Below are positions 37,168 to 45,485 of a stretch of 45,485 bases of DNA, piece by piece. Both the position numbers and the translations under genes were made by a program. This DNA is from Lachnospiraceae bacterium (GTDB lineage: Bacteria; Bacillota; Clostridia; Lachnospirales; Lachnospiraceae): assembly GCA_017483735.1 (NCBI GenBank), contig JAFUVF010000064.1, positions 77,405-122,889 on the forward strand, given 5' to 3'. The notes under the pieces are model-generated. The model did not search any database, was not told where the DNA came from, and worked only from the letters and a program-made list of their open reading frames with translations. Positions within the stretch are counted from its first letter, which is position 1; every line of letters starts with the position of its first letter.

Positions 37168-37594
37168 TTACTACACCGCCTTCCAAATCTGCCTTACTTA
37201 CAATCTTGCACTTGCAGGGAAGCTTGTGCATAGCAAGACGCAACGCCTCACGAGCCTGCTCTTCGGGAACACCGTTTATCTCGAACATAACTCTGCCGGG
37301 CTTAACTACCGCTACCCAGTACTCCAAAGAGCCTTTACCGGAACCCATTCTGGTCTCGGCAGGCTTAGTGGTAACGGGCTTGTCAGGGAATATCTTTATC
37401 CACACCTGACCTGTACGCTTTGTATAACGTGTAAGAGCGACACGGGCTGCCTCAATCTGATTGGACTTTATCCAACATGGCTCAAGTGCTACGAGACCGA
37501 AATCTCCGTAAGTAAGTGTATTTCCTCTCTGAGCCTTACCTGTCATGCTGCCGCGGAACTGCTTACGACGCTTTACTCTCTTAGGCATTAACAT
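37160..37594 (-). CDS. rplP: Ribosomal protein L16
   Basis: 144 residues. [43 protein letters not shown] and the end PCKCKIVSK are conserved. The first ATG overlaps the rpsC stop (TAATG). A second Met two codons later is an equally possible start. Confidence 0.98.
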   Translation of the reverse strand: MLMPKRVKRRKQFRGSMTGKAQRGNTLTYGDFGLVALEPCWIKSNQIEAARVALTRYTKRTGQVWIKIFPDKPVTTKPAETRMGSGKGSLEYWVAVVKPGRVMFEINGVPEEQAREALRLAMHKLPCKCKIVSKADLEGGVVNE

Positions 37595-38262
37595 TATTTA
37601 TCGCTCCCTTCCGCACGGGCCGCATCTCCCTTGGTGGGAAGAATCTCGCCCTTATAAATCCAAACTTTAACTCCTACCTTACCGTATGTGGTATCAGCCT
37701 CCGCAAAACCGTAATCTATATCAGCGCGAAGCGTCTGAAGAGGAATGGTTCCCTCGCTGTAGAATTCGGTTCTTGCGATATCCGCACCGCCGAGTCTTCC
37801 GGAGCATGCGGTCTTGATTCCCTGTGCGCCCGCCTTCATGGTTCTTCCCATGCATGACTTCATTGCGCGTCTGAATGCCACACGGTTTTCAAGCTGTCCG
37901 GCGATGTTCTCCGCAACGAGCTGCGCATCCTTGTCCGGGCGCTTAATCTCCTTGATATCAACATCTACCTTCTTGCCGGTTCTCTTTACGAGCTCCTTCT
38001 TGGTAATCTCTATCTCTGCACCGCCCTTGCCGATAATGATACCGGGCTTTGCAGTATAAACGATAACCTTCACTCTGTCGGAGGCTCTCTCTATCTCTAT
38101 CTTGGAGATGCCGGCATCATAATGCTTTTTCTTTAAATACTTTCTTATCTCATGATCCTCTACGAGATAATCGGCAAAATCCTTGTCATCTGCATACCAT
38201 CTGGAATCCCAGTCCTTGATGATACCGACTCTCATTCCATGAGGATTAACTTTCTGTCCCAT
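37594..38262 (-). CDS. rpsC: Ribosomal protein S3
   Basis: 222 residues. Begins [20 protein letters not shown]. The KH domain has [12 protein letters not shown], and the C-terminal half [22 protein letters not shown]3 lines the mRNA entry channel and helps mRNA unwinding. Confidence 0.98.
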   Translation of the reverse strand: MGQKVNPHGMRVGIIKDWDSRWYADDKDFADYLVEDHEIRKYLKKKHYDAGISKIEIERASDRVKVIVYTAKPGIIIGKGGAEIEITKKELVKRTGKKVDVDIKEIKRPDKDAQLVAENIAGQLENRVAFRRAMKSCMGRTMKAGAQGIKTACSGRLGGADIARTEFYSEGTIPLQTLRADIDYGFAEADTTYGKVGVKVWIYKGEILPTKGDAARAEGSDK

Positions 38263-38276
38263 TTTCTGCTCCTTTC

Positions 38277-38666
38277 TTACTTCTTCTCGTCAAGCACTAC
38301 TGTGATATGGCTTGTTCTCTTCAATATCCTATAAGCTCTGCCCTGAGCTCTGGCTTGTATCCTCTTCATTGTAGGTCCTGCGTTTGCATAGCACTCTGCA
38401 ATGTAGAGGCTGTCGGGATTCAAACCATTGTTGTTCTCAGCATTTGCAATAGCGGATTGAAGCAGCTTCTTTATAACGCTTGAAGCATATCTGGGATTGT
38501 ACTCCAAAATTCCTAATGCAGTCTGTACGTCCTTACCTCTGATTGCATCCAGTACAAAGCATGCCTTCTGTACCGGAATCCTTGCGTAGGAGAGTGTAGC
38601 CTTCGGTCTTGTATCCTTGTTGGCGTTTCTCTCCCTCTTGATTTGGCTTCTATGTCCTTTAGCCAT
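38277..38666 (-). CDS. rplV: Ribosomal protein L22
   Basis: 129 residues including an N-terminal basic extension ([20 protein letters not shown]). The tunnel hairpin region [20 protein letters not shown] and [16 protein letters not shown] are present. The 106-base gap before it is longer than usual for this junction. Confidence 0.98.
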   Translation of the reverse strand: MAKGHRSQIKRERNANKDTRPKATLSYARIPVQKACFVLDAIRGKDVQTALGILEYNPRYASSVIKKLLQSAIANAENNNGLNPDSLYIAECYANAGPTMKRIQARAQGRAYRILKRTSHITVVLDEKK

Positions 38667-38772
38667 GGGAAATCTCCTTTCTCCTCTTTCGGCGTATCCG
38701 CCATACGTTATTTACGTACATGCCGGAGCCCTTTTATGGGTGCCATCCCTTGCGGGACGCTCATACGCTCGT
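38667..38772 (-). other. Hairpin-rich spacer between rpsS and rplV
   Basis: The gap holds several small palindromes: TCCC/GGGA closed by a GCAA tetraloop on the minus strand (38757-38746), TACGT/ACGTA around 38704-38718, and GGCG/CGCC near 38690. AGGAGAAAGGAG directly before rplV is its ribosome site. The function is unknown, and a translational control structure or processing site is possible. Confidence 0.4.
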
Positions 38773-39054
38773 TTATTTAACCTTTGATTTCTTCTCGTCC
38801 TTGCCGTGGCCTCTGTAGGTTCTTGTGGCAACGAATTCTCCGAGCTTGTGTCCAACCATATCCTCGGTAACATATACCGGAACATGCTTTCTTCCATCAT
38901 GAACGGCAATCGTATGTCCCACGAAGGAAGGGAAAATCGTTGAACGTCTGGACCAGGTCTTTATAACCTGCTTCTGTCCCGAAGCATTCATTGCATCAAC
39001 CTTTTTTAACAGGCTCTCGTCAGCGAAAGGACCCTTTTTAAGTGATCTAGCCAT
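38773..39054 (-). CDS. rpsS: Ribosomal protein S19
   Basis: 93 residues. [44 protein letters not shown] (in two blocks) and [15 protein letters not shown] are all intact. Forms a complex with S13 at the head of the small subunit. rpsM, encoding S13, is not in this window. Confidence 0.98.
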   Translation of the reverse strand: MARSLKKGPFADESLLKKVDAMNASGQKQVIKTWSRRSTIFPSFVGHTIAVHDGRKHVPVYVTEDMVGHKLGEFVATRTYRGHGKDEKKSKVK

Positions 39055-39068
39055 TTTCTTTCTCCTCC

Positions 39069-39917
39069 TTACTTATTCTTTATTGCCTTGCCATCGCGTC
39101 TTCTCACGATGAGCTTGTTGGAAGCCTTCTTAGCCTTTCTGGTCTTAAGACCAAGAGCAGGCTTACCCCAGGGAGTAGAAGGACCGGGACGTCCGATACC
39201 TGTCTTACCCTCACCACCGCCGTGCGGGTGGTCGTTGGGGTTCATAACCGAACCTCTGACTGTGGGACGAATGCCCATGTGGCGCTTGCGTCCTGCCTTA
39301 CCTATCTTTACAAGGTTGTGGTCTCCGTTGCCTACAATACCGACTGTAGCTCTGCAGCCCTCGGGAACCATTCTCATCTCGCCGGAGGGAAGCCTTAAGG
39401 TAACATACTTGCCTTCCTTAGCCATAACCTGTGCTCCGTTTCCTGCCGAGCGAACCATCTGGCCGCCTTTGCCGGGCTTAAGCTCAATGTTATGAACCAT
39501 TGTACCTACAGGTATGCTGGAAAGAGGCAGGCAGTTGCCGATTCTTACCTCGGCATTGGCACCATTCATAACCTTCATTCCGTCGGTAAGTCCCTCGGGA
39601 GCGAGAATGTATGACTTTGTGCCATCCTCATAGCATATCAGCGCTATGTTTGCGGTTCTGTTGGGGTCATACTCGATACCGATAACCTTTGCCGCAATAT
39701 CGTCCTTATTTCTCTTGAAATCAATGATTCTGTATTTCTGTCTGTTGCCGCCGCCGTGATGTCTGACGGTAATCTTACCCTGATTGTTTCTTCCGGCATG
39801 CTTCTTTAAAGATTCAGTAAGACTCTTCTCGGGGGAGGTCTTCGTAATCTCGGAGAAGTCTGAACCGGTCATATTTCTTCTCGAGGGTGTGTAGGGATTA
39901 TATGTCTTTATTCCCAT
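39069..39917 (-). CDS. rplB: Ribosomal protein L2
   Basis: 282 residues. The peptidyl-transferase-proximal segment [20 protein letters not shown] with its conserved His is present, as are [20 protein letters not shown] at the start and [15 protein letters not shown] at the end. Between it and the upstream rplW lies a 78-base gap with a 7-pair hairpin at 39944-39972 (ACAGAGC/GCTCTGT). Confidence 0.98.
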   Translation of the reverse strand: MGIKTYNPYTPSRRNMTGSDFSEITKTSPEKSLTESLKKHAGRNNQGKITVRHHGGGNRQKYRIIDFKRNKDDIAAKVIGIEYDPNRTANIALICYEDGTKSYILAPEGLTDGMKVMNGANAEVRIGNCLPLSSIPVGTMVHNIELKPGKGGQMVRSAGNGAQVMAKEGKYVTLRLPSGEMRMVPEGCRATVGIVGNGDHNLVKIGKAGRKRHMGIRPTVRGSVMNPNDHPHGGGEGKTGIGRPGPSTPWGKPALGLKTRKAKKASNKLIVRRRDGKAIKNK

Positions 39918-39995
39918 CGTTCTTTCTCCTTTTCTTTGTTAGCACAGAGCCATTTCATTCATTATGCTCTGTATACTTATTTTGAGCGCTTCTTT

Positions 39996-40295
39996 TTAAA
40001 GTGATGTGAACAGCTCGATATCCTTGCTGTCATCGGTAAGCCATACATAAGCCTTCTTGGTCTTTGCAGTCTTACCTGTTGTGTATCCGCGCCTCTTGTT
40101 CTTGCCGTCCTGATTAAGAGTGTTTACCTTCTTAACCTTTACGCCGTCAAACATCTTCTCGACAGCCTCCTTTACCTGCGAGCGGTTAGCTTCGGGATGT
40201 ACGAGAAATGCGTATTTCTTTTCCCCCATTCCCTCCATGCTCTTCTCGGTAATGAGAGGCTTTAATATTACATCATAATACTTTACGTCAGCCAT
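39996..40295 (-). CDS. rplW: Ribosomal protein L23
   Basis: 99 residues. [20 protein letters not shown] and the loop [20 protein letters not shown] identify L23, the docking site for trigger factor and SRP at the tunnel exit. Its ATG overlaps the rplD stop by one base. Confidence 0.98.
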   Translation of the reverse strand: MADVKYYDVILKPLITEKSMEGMGEKKYAFLVHPEANRSQVKEAVEKMFDGVKVKKVNTLNQDGKNKRRGYTTGKTAKTKKAYVWLTDDSKDIELFTSL

Positions 40296-40915
40296 TATGC
40301 AAACACCTCCTCAATCTTTGCCACAGCATCCTTGGTGAGGATGAGCTTCTTTGCATTCATTACATCGTAGGTATTGATGGTGTCAGCCTTTAAGGTGCTT
40401 ACTCCCTCTACGTTCCTTGCAGAAAGAACAACATTCTTGTCGCTGTCAGCCAAAACTACGAGACCCTTTGAAACCTGTAAATTGTTGAGAACCTTTACAA
40501 AGTTCTTGGTCTTAATTTCCTTTAACTCGAGCTTGTCGAGCACAATGATGTTTCCATCCTGAACCTTAGAGGTAAGTGCGCTCTTTAATGCGGCTCTCTT
40601 CTCCTTCTTGTTAAGCTTGAAGGAATAGTCTCTGGGAACAGGGGCGAACACTACGCCGCCGCCCTTCCACTGAGGGCTTCTTGTGGAACCCTGTCTCGCA
40701 TGACCGGTTCCCTTTTGTCTCCAAGGCTTTCTTCCGCCTCCGGAAACCTCTGCACGGGTCTTTGCCTTCTGTGTACCCTGACGCAGATTTGCAAGGTGCT
40801 GTACAACAGCCATATGCACCAAATGCTCATTAACTTCCACACCGAAGATTGAATCGTTGAGCTCTACAGTACCAACTTCCTTGCCTTCCATATTATATAC
40901 AGATACGTTTGCCAT
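40295..40915 (-). CDS. rplD: Ribosomal protein L4
   Basis: 206 residues. [20 protein letters not shown] and [20 protein letters not shown] form the tunnel loop. In some bacteria L4 represses the S10 operon by binding its leader, and a structured leader is present before rpsJ here, though L4 control is not shown by the sequence. Confidence 0.98.
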   Translation of the reverse strand: MANVSVYNMEGKEVGTVELNDSIFGVEVNEHLVHMAVVQHLANLRQGTQKAKTRAEVSGGGRKPWRQKGTGHARQGSTRSPQWKGGGVVFAPVPRDYSFKLNKKEKRAALKSALTSKVQDGNIIVLDKLELKEIKTKNFVKVLNNLQVSKGLVVLADSDKNVVLSARNVEGVSTLKADTINTYDVMNAKKLILTKDAVAKIEEVFA

Positions 40916-40941
40916 CTGATTGGTCCTCCTTTCGCTCCGAA

Positions 40942-41610
40942 TTAAATCTCAACCTTGGTGGTCTCTTTGATTGTCACAAGACCCTTCTTGGGTCCGGGCA
41001 CCGAGCCCTTGATGAGAAGAAGGTTCTTCTCTGCGTCAACCTTTACAACCTCAAGATTCTGTACTGTTACCTTTACGCAACCCATATGACCAGGCATTCC
41101 CTTGCCCTTGAATACACGGCTGGGGGATGAACATGCACCGTTTGAACCCTGATGACGGTGGAACTTGGAACCGTGCTTCATAGGTCCTCTGTGCTGCCCA
41201 AGTCTCTTGATTGCGCCCTGGAAGCCCTTTCCCTTGGAGATAGCGGAAGCATCAATGTGGTCTCCCTCAGCAAAAATATCTGCCTTTATCTCCTGTCCGA
41301 GAGCATATTCGGAAGCGTTCTCAAACTTAAACTCCCTTACATATCTCTTTGCGGATGTGCCTGCCTTCTTGAAATGTCCTGCCTCGGGCTTGTTTACGCC
41401 GTGGCGGTGCACAAGCTCCTTGCCGTCCGCATACTTCTCTTTCTTATCAACAAATCCGACCTGAACCGCCTCGTATCCGTCATTGTCGGCGGTCTTAAGC
41501 TGTGTTACCACACAGGGGCCTGCCTGAAGCACGGTTACGGGAATGAGCTGTCCGTCTTCGTTGAAGATCTGGGTCATTCCGACCTTGGTACCTAAAATTG
41601 CTTTCTTCAT
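40942..41610 (-). CDS. rplC: Ribosomal protein L3
   Basis: 222 residues from the ATG at 41610 ([16 protein letters not shown]), which is 5 bases after GGAGG. An ATG four codons earlier overlaps that site and is rejected. The central W-finger segment [20 protein letters not shown] and the end [15 protein letters not shown] are intact. The 93-base gap before it (41611-41703) contains a hairpin CGGC/GCCG at 41640-41652 with an outer CTAC/GTAG pair. Confidence 0.97.
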   Translation of the reverse strand: MKKAILGTKVGMTQIFNEDGQLIPVTVLQAGPCVVTQLKTADNDGYEAVQVGFVDKKEKYADGKELVHRHGVNKPEAGHFKKAGTSAKRYVREFKFENASEYALGQEIKADIFAEGDHIDASAISKGKGFQGAIKRLGQHRGPMKHGSKFHRHQGSNGACSSPSRVFKGKGMPGHMGCVKVTVQNLEVVKVDAEKNLLLIKGSVPGPKKGLVTIKETTKVEI

Positions 41611-41703
41611 CTTTTCCTCCATTCATCTACATAGTGGACCGGCATACGGCCGTTCGTGTCTAGGTAGAGGATATTAAAATGTTAATTGTTACCTTTGATA
41701 ATC

Positions 41704-42021
41704 CTACTTTGACTTCATCTTGATGTCGATTTCCACACCGGCAGGCATCTCCAAGCCCTGGATTGCGCTGACTGTCTTTGCGGTGGGAGCAATGATATCG
41801 ATGAGTCTCTTGTGGGTTCTCTGCTCAAACTGCTCTCTGGAATCCTTGTACTTATGTACAGCACGGAGAATGGTAACTACTTCCTTCTTGGTGGGAAGGG
41901 GTACAGGACCGCTAACCTGATTTCCATTCTTCTTTACCGCATCAATGAGCTTTGCGGCTGCTGAATCCACGAGCTGATGCTCATAAGCCTTGAGTGTGAT
42001 TCTCATTACCTCGATTGCCAT
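41704..42021 (-). CDS. rpsJ: Ribosomal protein S10
   Basis: 105 residues. [37 protein letters not shown] and [10 protein letters not shown] are typical. S10 is also the NusE antitermination factor. It is the first gene of the S10-spc operon. AGGAGG lies 11 bases before the ATG. The str operon genes (fusA, tuf) are not upstream; a symporter gene is. Confidence 0.97.
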   Translation of the reverse strand: MAIEVMRITLKAYEHQLVDSAAAKLIDAVKKNGNQVSGPVPLPTKKEVVTILRAVHKYKDSREQFEQRTHKRLIDIIAPTAKTVSAIQGLEMPAGVEIDIKMKSK

Positions 42022-42058
42022 AAAAAAAGTCGCCTCCTTTTCGTACTTTATTGCCAGT

Positions 42059-42170
42059 ACGACAAGCGGTGACTGTACACTCTCCCGTGTGTGTCCTGAA
42101 CCTCTGAAAAAGCTTCCCGGATTTCACGTCGTTTCTGCCTTGCAGACCTTTCTGTACAGTGACTTGTCGT
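42059..42170 (-). ncRNA. Putative structured leader RNA of the S10 operon
   Basis: In the 330-base gap between putP and rpsJ, the minus strand has ACGACAAG and ACTGTACA (42170-42153) that pair with TGTACAGT and CTTGTCGT (42080-42059), giving two 8-pair helices split by an asymmetric internal loop. They enclose about 70 bases with smaller hairpins such as CTGC-AAG-GCAG. The closing stem ends about 10 bases before the rpsJ ribosome site. This layout fits an autoregulatory ribosomal leader. It does not match a leader class I can name. Confidence 0.5.
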
Positions 42171-42270
42171 CAGTTTTTAACTTGACATTCGCTCCACGGA
42201 AAACCTGCTCCCGGTTACCCGAAAACAGCAACCTCACGCTTCACAGCTATCATGCCACAGCAAATAGCAG

Positions 42271-42305
42271 AATACCACTTACAAATCGGTTTTGCAAGTG
42301 GTATT
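42271..42305 (-). terminator. Hairpin terminator candidate after putP
   Basis: AATACCACTTACAAA (42271-42285) pairs with TTTGCAAGTGGTATT (42291-42305) around a short loop, one wobble position in 15. It lies 46 bases after the putP stop. On the minus strand the following sequence is only moderately T-rich, and on the plus strand TTTA follows, so efficiency and direction are uncertain. The rest of the gap (42306-42351) is simple A/T-rich sequence. Confidence 0.5.
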
Positions 42306-42351
42306 TTATCAAATTTTAAAATAAATTGTATTTTTTTAAGTACAATCTGTT

Positions 42352-43881
42352 TTATTGCTTAACTTCCTCATACTCCTTCACAATTTCCTCGCCGGGAGCC
42401 TTGGTAAGAAGCGATACTGCGACGATGAATACAGCACTTACTATAAATGCCGGAAGAAGTTCATATATATCCCATGCTCCGCCCATGGGACGCACAAGAA
42501 ACTTCCATACAAAGATTACCACGCCGCCGGATACAAGACCTGCCAGCGCCCCCTCAAAGGTAGTGCGCTTCCAAAAAAGCGAGAAGAGCATAAGAGGACC
42601 GAATGCGCCGCCAAAGCCCGCCCACGCAAAGGACACTATGGTAAATACCGAGCTGTCTGGATTCCATGCAAGAATAACCGCCACAACTGCTATTACCGCA
42701 ACCGTAAGCCTTGCAACCAACATAGCCGTATAGTCCTTCATCTTTATTTTAAAGAAGTCCTGCATCAGATTCTGGGATACGGAGGAGGATGCCGCAAGCA
42801 ACTGCGAGTCCGCCGTAGACATTGTACATGCCAATATTCCGGCAAGCACAAGCCCTGCTATGAGGGCAGCTAAGAAGCCATGACCGGAAAGCAGGTTTGC
42901 GAATTGAATAACTACCGTTTCCGAATCTGCACTCTTTGTAAATACAGGTATTGCCCCGTTTGCGGATGCCGCTGCGCCGACTATTCCTATTAGCACCGCC
43001 ACACCCATTGATATTACTACCCACACGGAGGCAATCCTTCTTGAGAGCTTTATGTCATTTTCATCCTTTGCCGCCATAAATCTGAGAAGTATATGGGGCA
43101 TTCCGAAATATCCAAGCCCCCACGCCAATGTGGAAACTATGGTAATGAAACCGTACGGAGAGGATGTTCCGTCCGCAATGTTATGGGTTCTCGTAAAGCT
43201 AAGATACCCTTCGAGGGACTCTGCATTGGATACCACTGCGCTCCAGCCCCCCGCTACGTTTATACCGAAGAATACTATTACTATAAGGGCAAAGGTCATC
43301 ACTATGCTCTGTACCAGGTCGGTGGTAGATACCGCAAGGAAGCCTCCCAGAATCGTGTAGCCCACTATGAATACCGCACCAACTATCATTGCAAGATGAT
43401 AATCCACACCAAACAGTGAATTAAACAGGGTTCCCACTGCCTTAAAGCCGGATGCAGTATATGGTACAAAGAATACTATTATCACAAGCGCCGCAATAGC
43501 CATAAGGATATTCTTTTCATCATGATAGCGCTTTGAGAAAAACTCCGGCACGGTTATTGCGTTTACCTTTTCGGAATATCTGCGGAGACGCTTTGCCACA
43601 AAGAGCCAGTTGAGATATGTGCCTATGGCGAGACCTATAGCCGTCCAGCCCACATCCGCAATCCCGGAAAGGTAAGCAAGTCCGGGCAGTCCCATCAACA
43701 AGTAGCTGCTCATATCCGAAGCCTCGGCGCTCATTGCTGCCACAAGGGGTCCCAATTTACGTCCTCCCAGATAGAAGCCCTCCGTCGTGGACTCTCCGTT
43801 CTTTCCGTAGTATACCCCTATGTACATCATAAGTACAAGATAGGCAACTATCGCCACTATGATACCAAATTGTGCTGCCAT
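42352..43881 (-). CDS. putP: Sodium/solute symporter, PutP-like (sodium/proline)
   Basis: 509 residues with thirteen predicted membrane segments. GGRKLGPLVAAMSAEASDMSSYLLMGLPG (two blocks) is the conserved SSS-family region with the Na+ and proline sites, and ACTMSTADSQLLAASSSVSQN in helix 8-9 carries the Na2-site serines. The length is that of PutP. It imports proline with Na+, though another compatible solute cannot be excluded. GGGAGGA precedes the ATG, 24 bases after the lysozyme gene. Confidence 0.93.
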   Translation of the reverse strand: MAAQFGIIVAIVAYLVLMMYIGVYYGKNGESTTEGFYLGGRKLGPLVAAMSAEASDMSSYLLMGLPGLAYLSGIADVGWTAIGLAIGTYLNWLFVAKRLRRYSEKVNAITVPEFFSKRYHDEKNILMAIAALVIIVFFVPYTASGFKAVGTLFNSLFGVDYHLAMIVGAVFIVGYTILGGFLAVSTTDLVQSIVMTFALIVIVFFGINVAGGWSAVVSNAESLEGYLSFTRTHNIADGTSSPYGFITIVSTLAWGLGYFGMPHILLRFMAAKDENDIKLSRRIASVWVVISMGVAVLIGIVGAAASANGAIPVFTKSADSETVVIQFANLLSGHGFLAALIAGLVLAGILACTMSTADSQLLAASSSVSQNLMQDFFKIKMKDYTAMLVARLTVAVIAVVAVILAWNPDSSVFTIVSFAWAGFGGAFGPLMLFSLFWKRTTFEGALAGLVSGGVVIFVWKFLVRPMGGAWDIYELLPAFIVSAVFIVAVSLLTKAPGEEIVKEYEEVKQ

Positions 43882-43905
43882 AAAAAATTCCTCCCTGATT
43901 AAAAT

Positions 43906-45219
43906 TTATCTTCTATAATATATATCCAAATCCACATCGCCGGCGATGCCGGGTATCTTTCCGGTGCTGGAGGCCTGCCACATTATATAATCTCCCGCAT
44001 AATCCGTGTTTGCCGTGTAATGCGCAAGCCATACCGGATATCTGTCCTTTACGTCCCATACGAGATTTAAATAGTTCTTGCTGCCGTAGAGCATGGCTGT
44101 ATATCCGTATTTCTCACATTGATTCTCAAAAACATCCATCATACGGTTCAGTTCACGAATACTTACGCCATACTGCTGGAATCTTCCCCAACTCTCCCAG
44201 TCGAAAACAATCGGGAAATCCACCTCTCTGCCGTTCAAAGCCTGCATAAAGAAGTCTATATGGCTCCTGAGTTCATTTTCATGCACATCCGTGGTGTACA
44301 TATACACCCCAACCTTCATACCTACACGCTTTGCTTCCGTAAAATTCCTTTCAAAATACGGGTCGATAATAAGCTCTCCGTCATATCTGGATATTCTCAT
44401 CATCACAAAATCGCAGCCTGCCGCCTTTACCGCATCAAAATCTATATTTCCCTGCCATTTGGATACATCTATGCCATATTCGTAATTCTCCCCGGGATGA
44501 GACAACTTAAAATCCTCAAACTGCGTACGGGCTCTTGTGTCCGGCGTCTCTCCGCCGCCTCCCGACGGGGTATAGACATTTACTGTACAATTCCAGCTCT
44601 GGGCATTGCCTGAGGCATCAGAAACAGTTATCTTAAGGGGATATGAGCCGTTTACTGCAGTGTTGACGCTTCCCGTATAGGTAAGAGAAGGGTGCGCATC
44701 AATATAATCGCCGTAGCTTACATATGCGTCTATATCAAAAGCCTTGCCGTTAGGCACATTTATGCTTTTCGGACCCTTGAATATAATCGGCGCCTCATTG
44801 TCAATCTCGGGAGATACGGTATAATTGAGCATCCCCTTATATATATCTCCCTCATATTCATAGGTTATTATAATGCGGTAATCCCCCGTTTCTTTCGTGT
44901 CTATGGGAGAGTCCTCCCCAAAAATGTTCGTATTTGTGTCTGCAATTATCTCCTTTAAGGTATAGTCCGCTCCCTGCTGTATATGTGCCTTGACTTCAAT
45001 ATAGGCATCCTCCGGCTCCCTATAGGCATACCAGCTTGTCTCCTCGACAGCAAGCCCCAGATACCCTGCCTTTTCAACAGCCTCAGCCGTTCCGTCAAGT
45101 ACATTTGTCACAGTGATGGTCTTCGCTCTGGCTTTCAGACCTGAAAGGATGACAAAGCCTCCCAGCAGCGGCAAAAAAAGCGAAAGATATATAATTGTCC
45201 TGATACAGCTTAGTTTCAT
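43906..45219 (-). CDS. Secreted GH25 lysozyme-like muramidase with Ig-like domains
   Basis: 437 residues. A signal anchor or signal peptide (about 6-31, ending AKT) is followed by an Ig-like or DUF5011-type region (about 35-230, with DNEAPIIFKGPKSINVPNG) and a Ser/Gly linker. The GH25 barrel runs from YGIDVSKWQGNIDFDAVKAA (about 247) to the end, with catalytic FDWES (Asp340, Glu342) and the end DVDLDIYYRR. It cleaves the MurNAc-GlcNAc bond of peptidoglycan outside the cell. No clear ribosome site precedes the ATG, although two promoter-like sites do. It probably shares a transcript with putP. Confidence 0.92.
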   Translation of the reverse strand: MKLSCIRTIIYLSLFLPLLGGFVILSGLKARAKTITVTNVLDGTAEAVEKAGYLGLAVEETSWYAYREPEDAYIEVKAHIQQGADYTLKEIIADTNTNIFGEDSPIDTKETGDYRIIITYEYEGDIYKGMLNYTVSPEIDNEAPIIFKGPKSINVPNGKAFDIDAYVSYGDYIDAHPSLTYTGSVNTAVNGSYPLKITVSDASGNAQSWNCTVNVYTPSGGGGETPDTRARTQFEDFKLSHPGENYEYGIDVSKWQGNIDFDAVKAAGCDFVMMRISRYDGELIIDPYFERNFTEAKRVGMKVGVYMYTTDVHENELRSHIDFFMQALNGREVDFPIVFDWESWGRFQQYGVSIRELNRMMDVFENQCEKYGYTAMLYGSKNYLNLVWDVKDRYPVWLAHYTANTDYAGDYIMWQASSTGKIPGIAGDVDLDIYYRR

Positions 45220-45274
45220 TATAATATATTAAAGGCACACCTGCGCCGATATTTGTTTTATCAAACCAGCTATC

Positions 45275-45303
45275 AATATAACACGCAAAAAAATCTTTGT
45301 AAA
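45275..45303 (-). promoter_or_regulatory. Promoter of the GH25 gene, proximal
   Basis: Minus-strand TTTACA (45303-45298), 17 bases, TATATT (45280-45275), matching the consensus at 5/6 and 5/6. The transcript would start about 50 bases before the ATG at 45219. Confidence 0.6.
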
Positions 45304-45327
45304 CAATCTTGTTTGCCTTTAACATAT

Positions 45328-45355
45328 ATAATAGAATATAATAGGGTAGTGTCAA
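45328..45355 (-). promoter_or_regulatory. Promoter of the GH25 gene, distal
   Basis: Minus-strand TTGACA (45355-45350), 16 bases, TATTAT (45333-45328). The -35 lies at the inner edge of the sequence that may be a mobile-element end. Confidence 0.45.
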
Positions 45356-45485
45356 GTAAGTTATGAAAAAGGAGCAAGAAAAAAGGCTCCGTTGAACCTT
45401 GAAAATTGCAGAGATATTTATGTTTTTAGTGGGTAATCAAGGTGGAAGCCACAAAGTGGCTCCCACCCGGACATAAGGATTTTTC
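45342..45485. other. Hairpin-rich non-coding edge, possible mobile-element terminus
   Basis: No reading frame of note. On the plus strand there is a short stem GGAGC (45371) with GCTCC (45386), and a strong stem GGTGGAAGCCAC (45441-45452) with GTGGCTCCCACC (45456-45467), one mismatch in 12, loop AAA. The left part TAGGGTAGTGTCAAGTAAG recalls terminal repeats of some Gram-positive insertion sequences. The partner end and any transposase would be outside the window, so this is only a suspicion. Confidence 0.25.

Noticed and set aside
42171..42351. Promoter of the S10 operon in the putP-rpsJ gap
   Set aside because: Several A/T-rich segments resemble -10 boxes, but none has a convincing -35 at the correct spacing on the minus strand. 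The TTGACA at 42182-42187 is on the plus strand.
1..45485. CRISPR arrays, tRNA or rRNA genes, phage genes
   Set aside because: No spaced direct repeats, cloverleaf sequences or phage-type genes were seen on either strand.

Overview
The window reads as part of a Gram-positive anaerobe of class Clostridia, most like a Lachnospiraceae genome. This rests on the zinc-ribbon forms of S14 and adenylate kinase, the S10-spc gene order, clear Shine-Dalgarno sites, an L,D-transpeptidase with a long tethered stalk, moderate-to-low GC, and IF-1, MetAP and L3-L15 sequences of clostridial type. The species cannot be fixed by eye. Every gene I accept is on the minus strand, so transcription runs from high to low coordinates and the plus-strand ORFs are shadows.

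In transcription order, 45.2-42.3 kb holds a secreted GH25 lysozyme-like protein and a PutP-type sodium/solute symporter. 42.3-31.1 kb is the S10-spc ribosomal protein operon in canonical order (rpsJ, rplC, rplD, rplW, rplB, rpsS, rplV, rpsC, rplP, rpmC, rpsQ, rplN, rplX, rplE, rpsN, rpsH, rplF, rplR, rpsE, rpmD, rplO, secY). A structured leader precedes rpsJ, and two strong palindromes plus a promoter-like site lie between rpsH and rplF. A near-perfect intrinsic terminator follows secY.

31.1-25.5 kb carries the usual secY-downstream genes adk, map and infA. They are interleaved with two large polytopic membrane proteins of glycosyltransferase-C type: a 730-residue PTPS-related protein between secY and adk, and a 515-residue protein between map and infA. 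rpmJ, rpsM, rpsK, rpsD, rpoA and rplQ, which normally follow infA, are absent. infA has its own promoter and is followed after 21 bases by a surface-polysaccharide operon.

25.5-2.9 kb is that polysaccharide locus. It encodes two more GT-C-like membrane proteins (one a paralogue of the copy upstream of infA), two related large polymerase/ligase-like proteins and an EpsG-like polymerase. It also has complete enzyme sets for UDP-N-acetyl-L-fucosamine (fnlA, fnlB, fnlC) and UDP-N-acetyl-D-mannosaminuronate (wecB, wecC), a polytopic initiating phosphoglycosyl transferase, three GT4 glycosyltransferases, a polysaccharide-deacetylase-like protein, an FkbM methyltransferase and a PglK/MsbA-like ABC flippase. 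The two sugar nucleotides are those found in Staphylococcus aureus capsule types 5 and 8. An internal promoter sits before the last third of the locus. Below it (2.9-0 kb) are an L,D-transpeptidase, an HD-domain phosphohydrolase and the N-terminal part of a PLP-dependent Orn/Lys/Arg decarboxylase, all tightly packed.

The most unusual aspect is the fusion of a conserved translation/secretion operon with surface-glycan assembly genes. GT-C-like membrane proteins are embedded among secY, adk, map and infA, and infA appears to lead the glycan operon. No CRISPR array, rRNA, tRNA or complete insertion sequence was seen. The right edge may hold the end of a mobile element.
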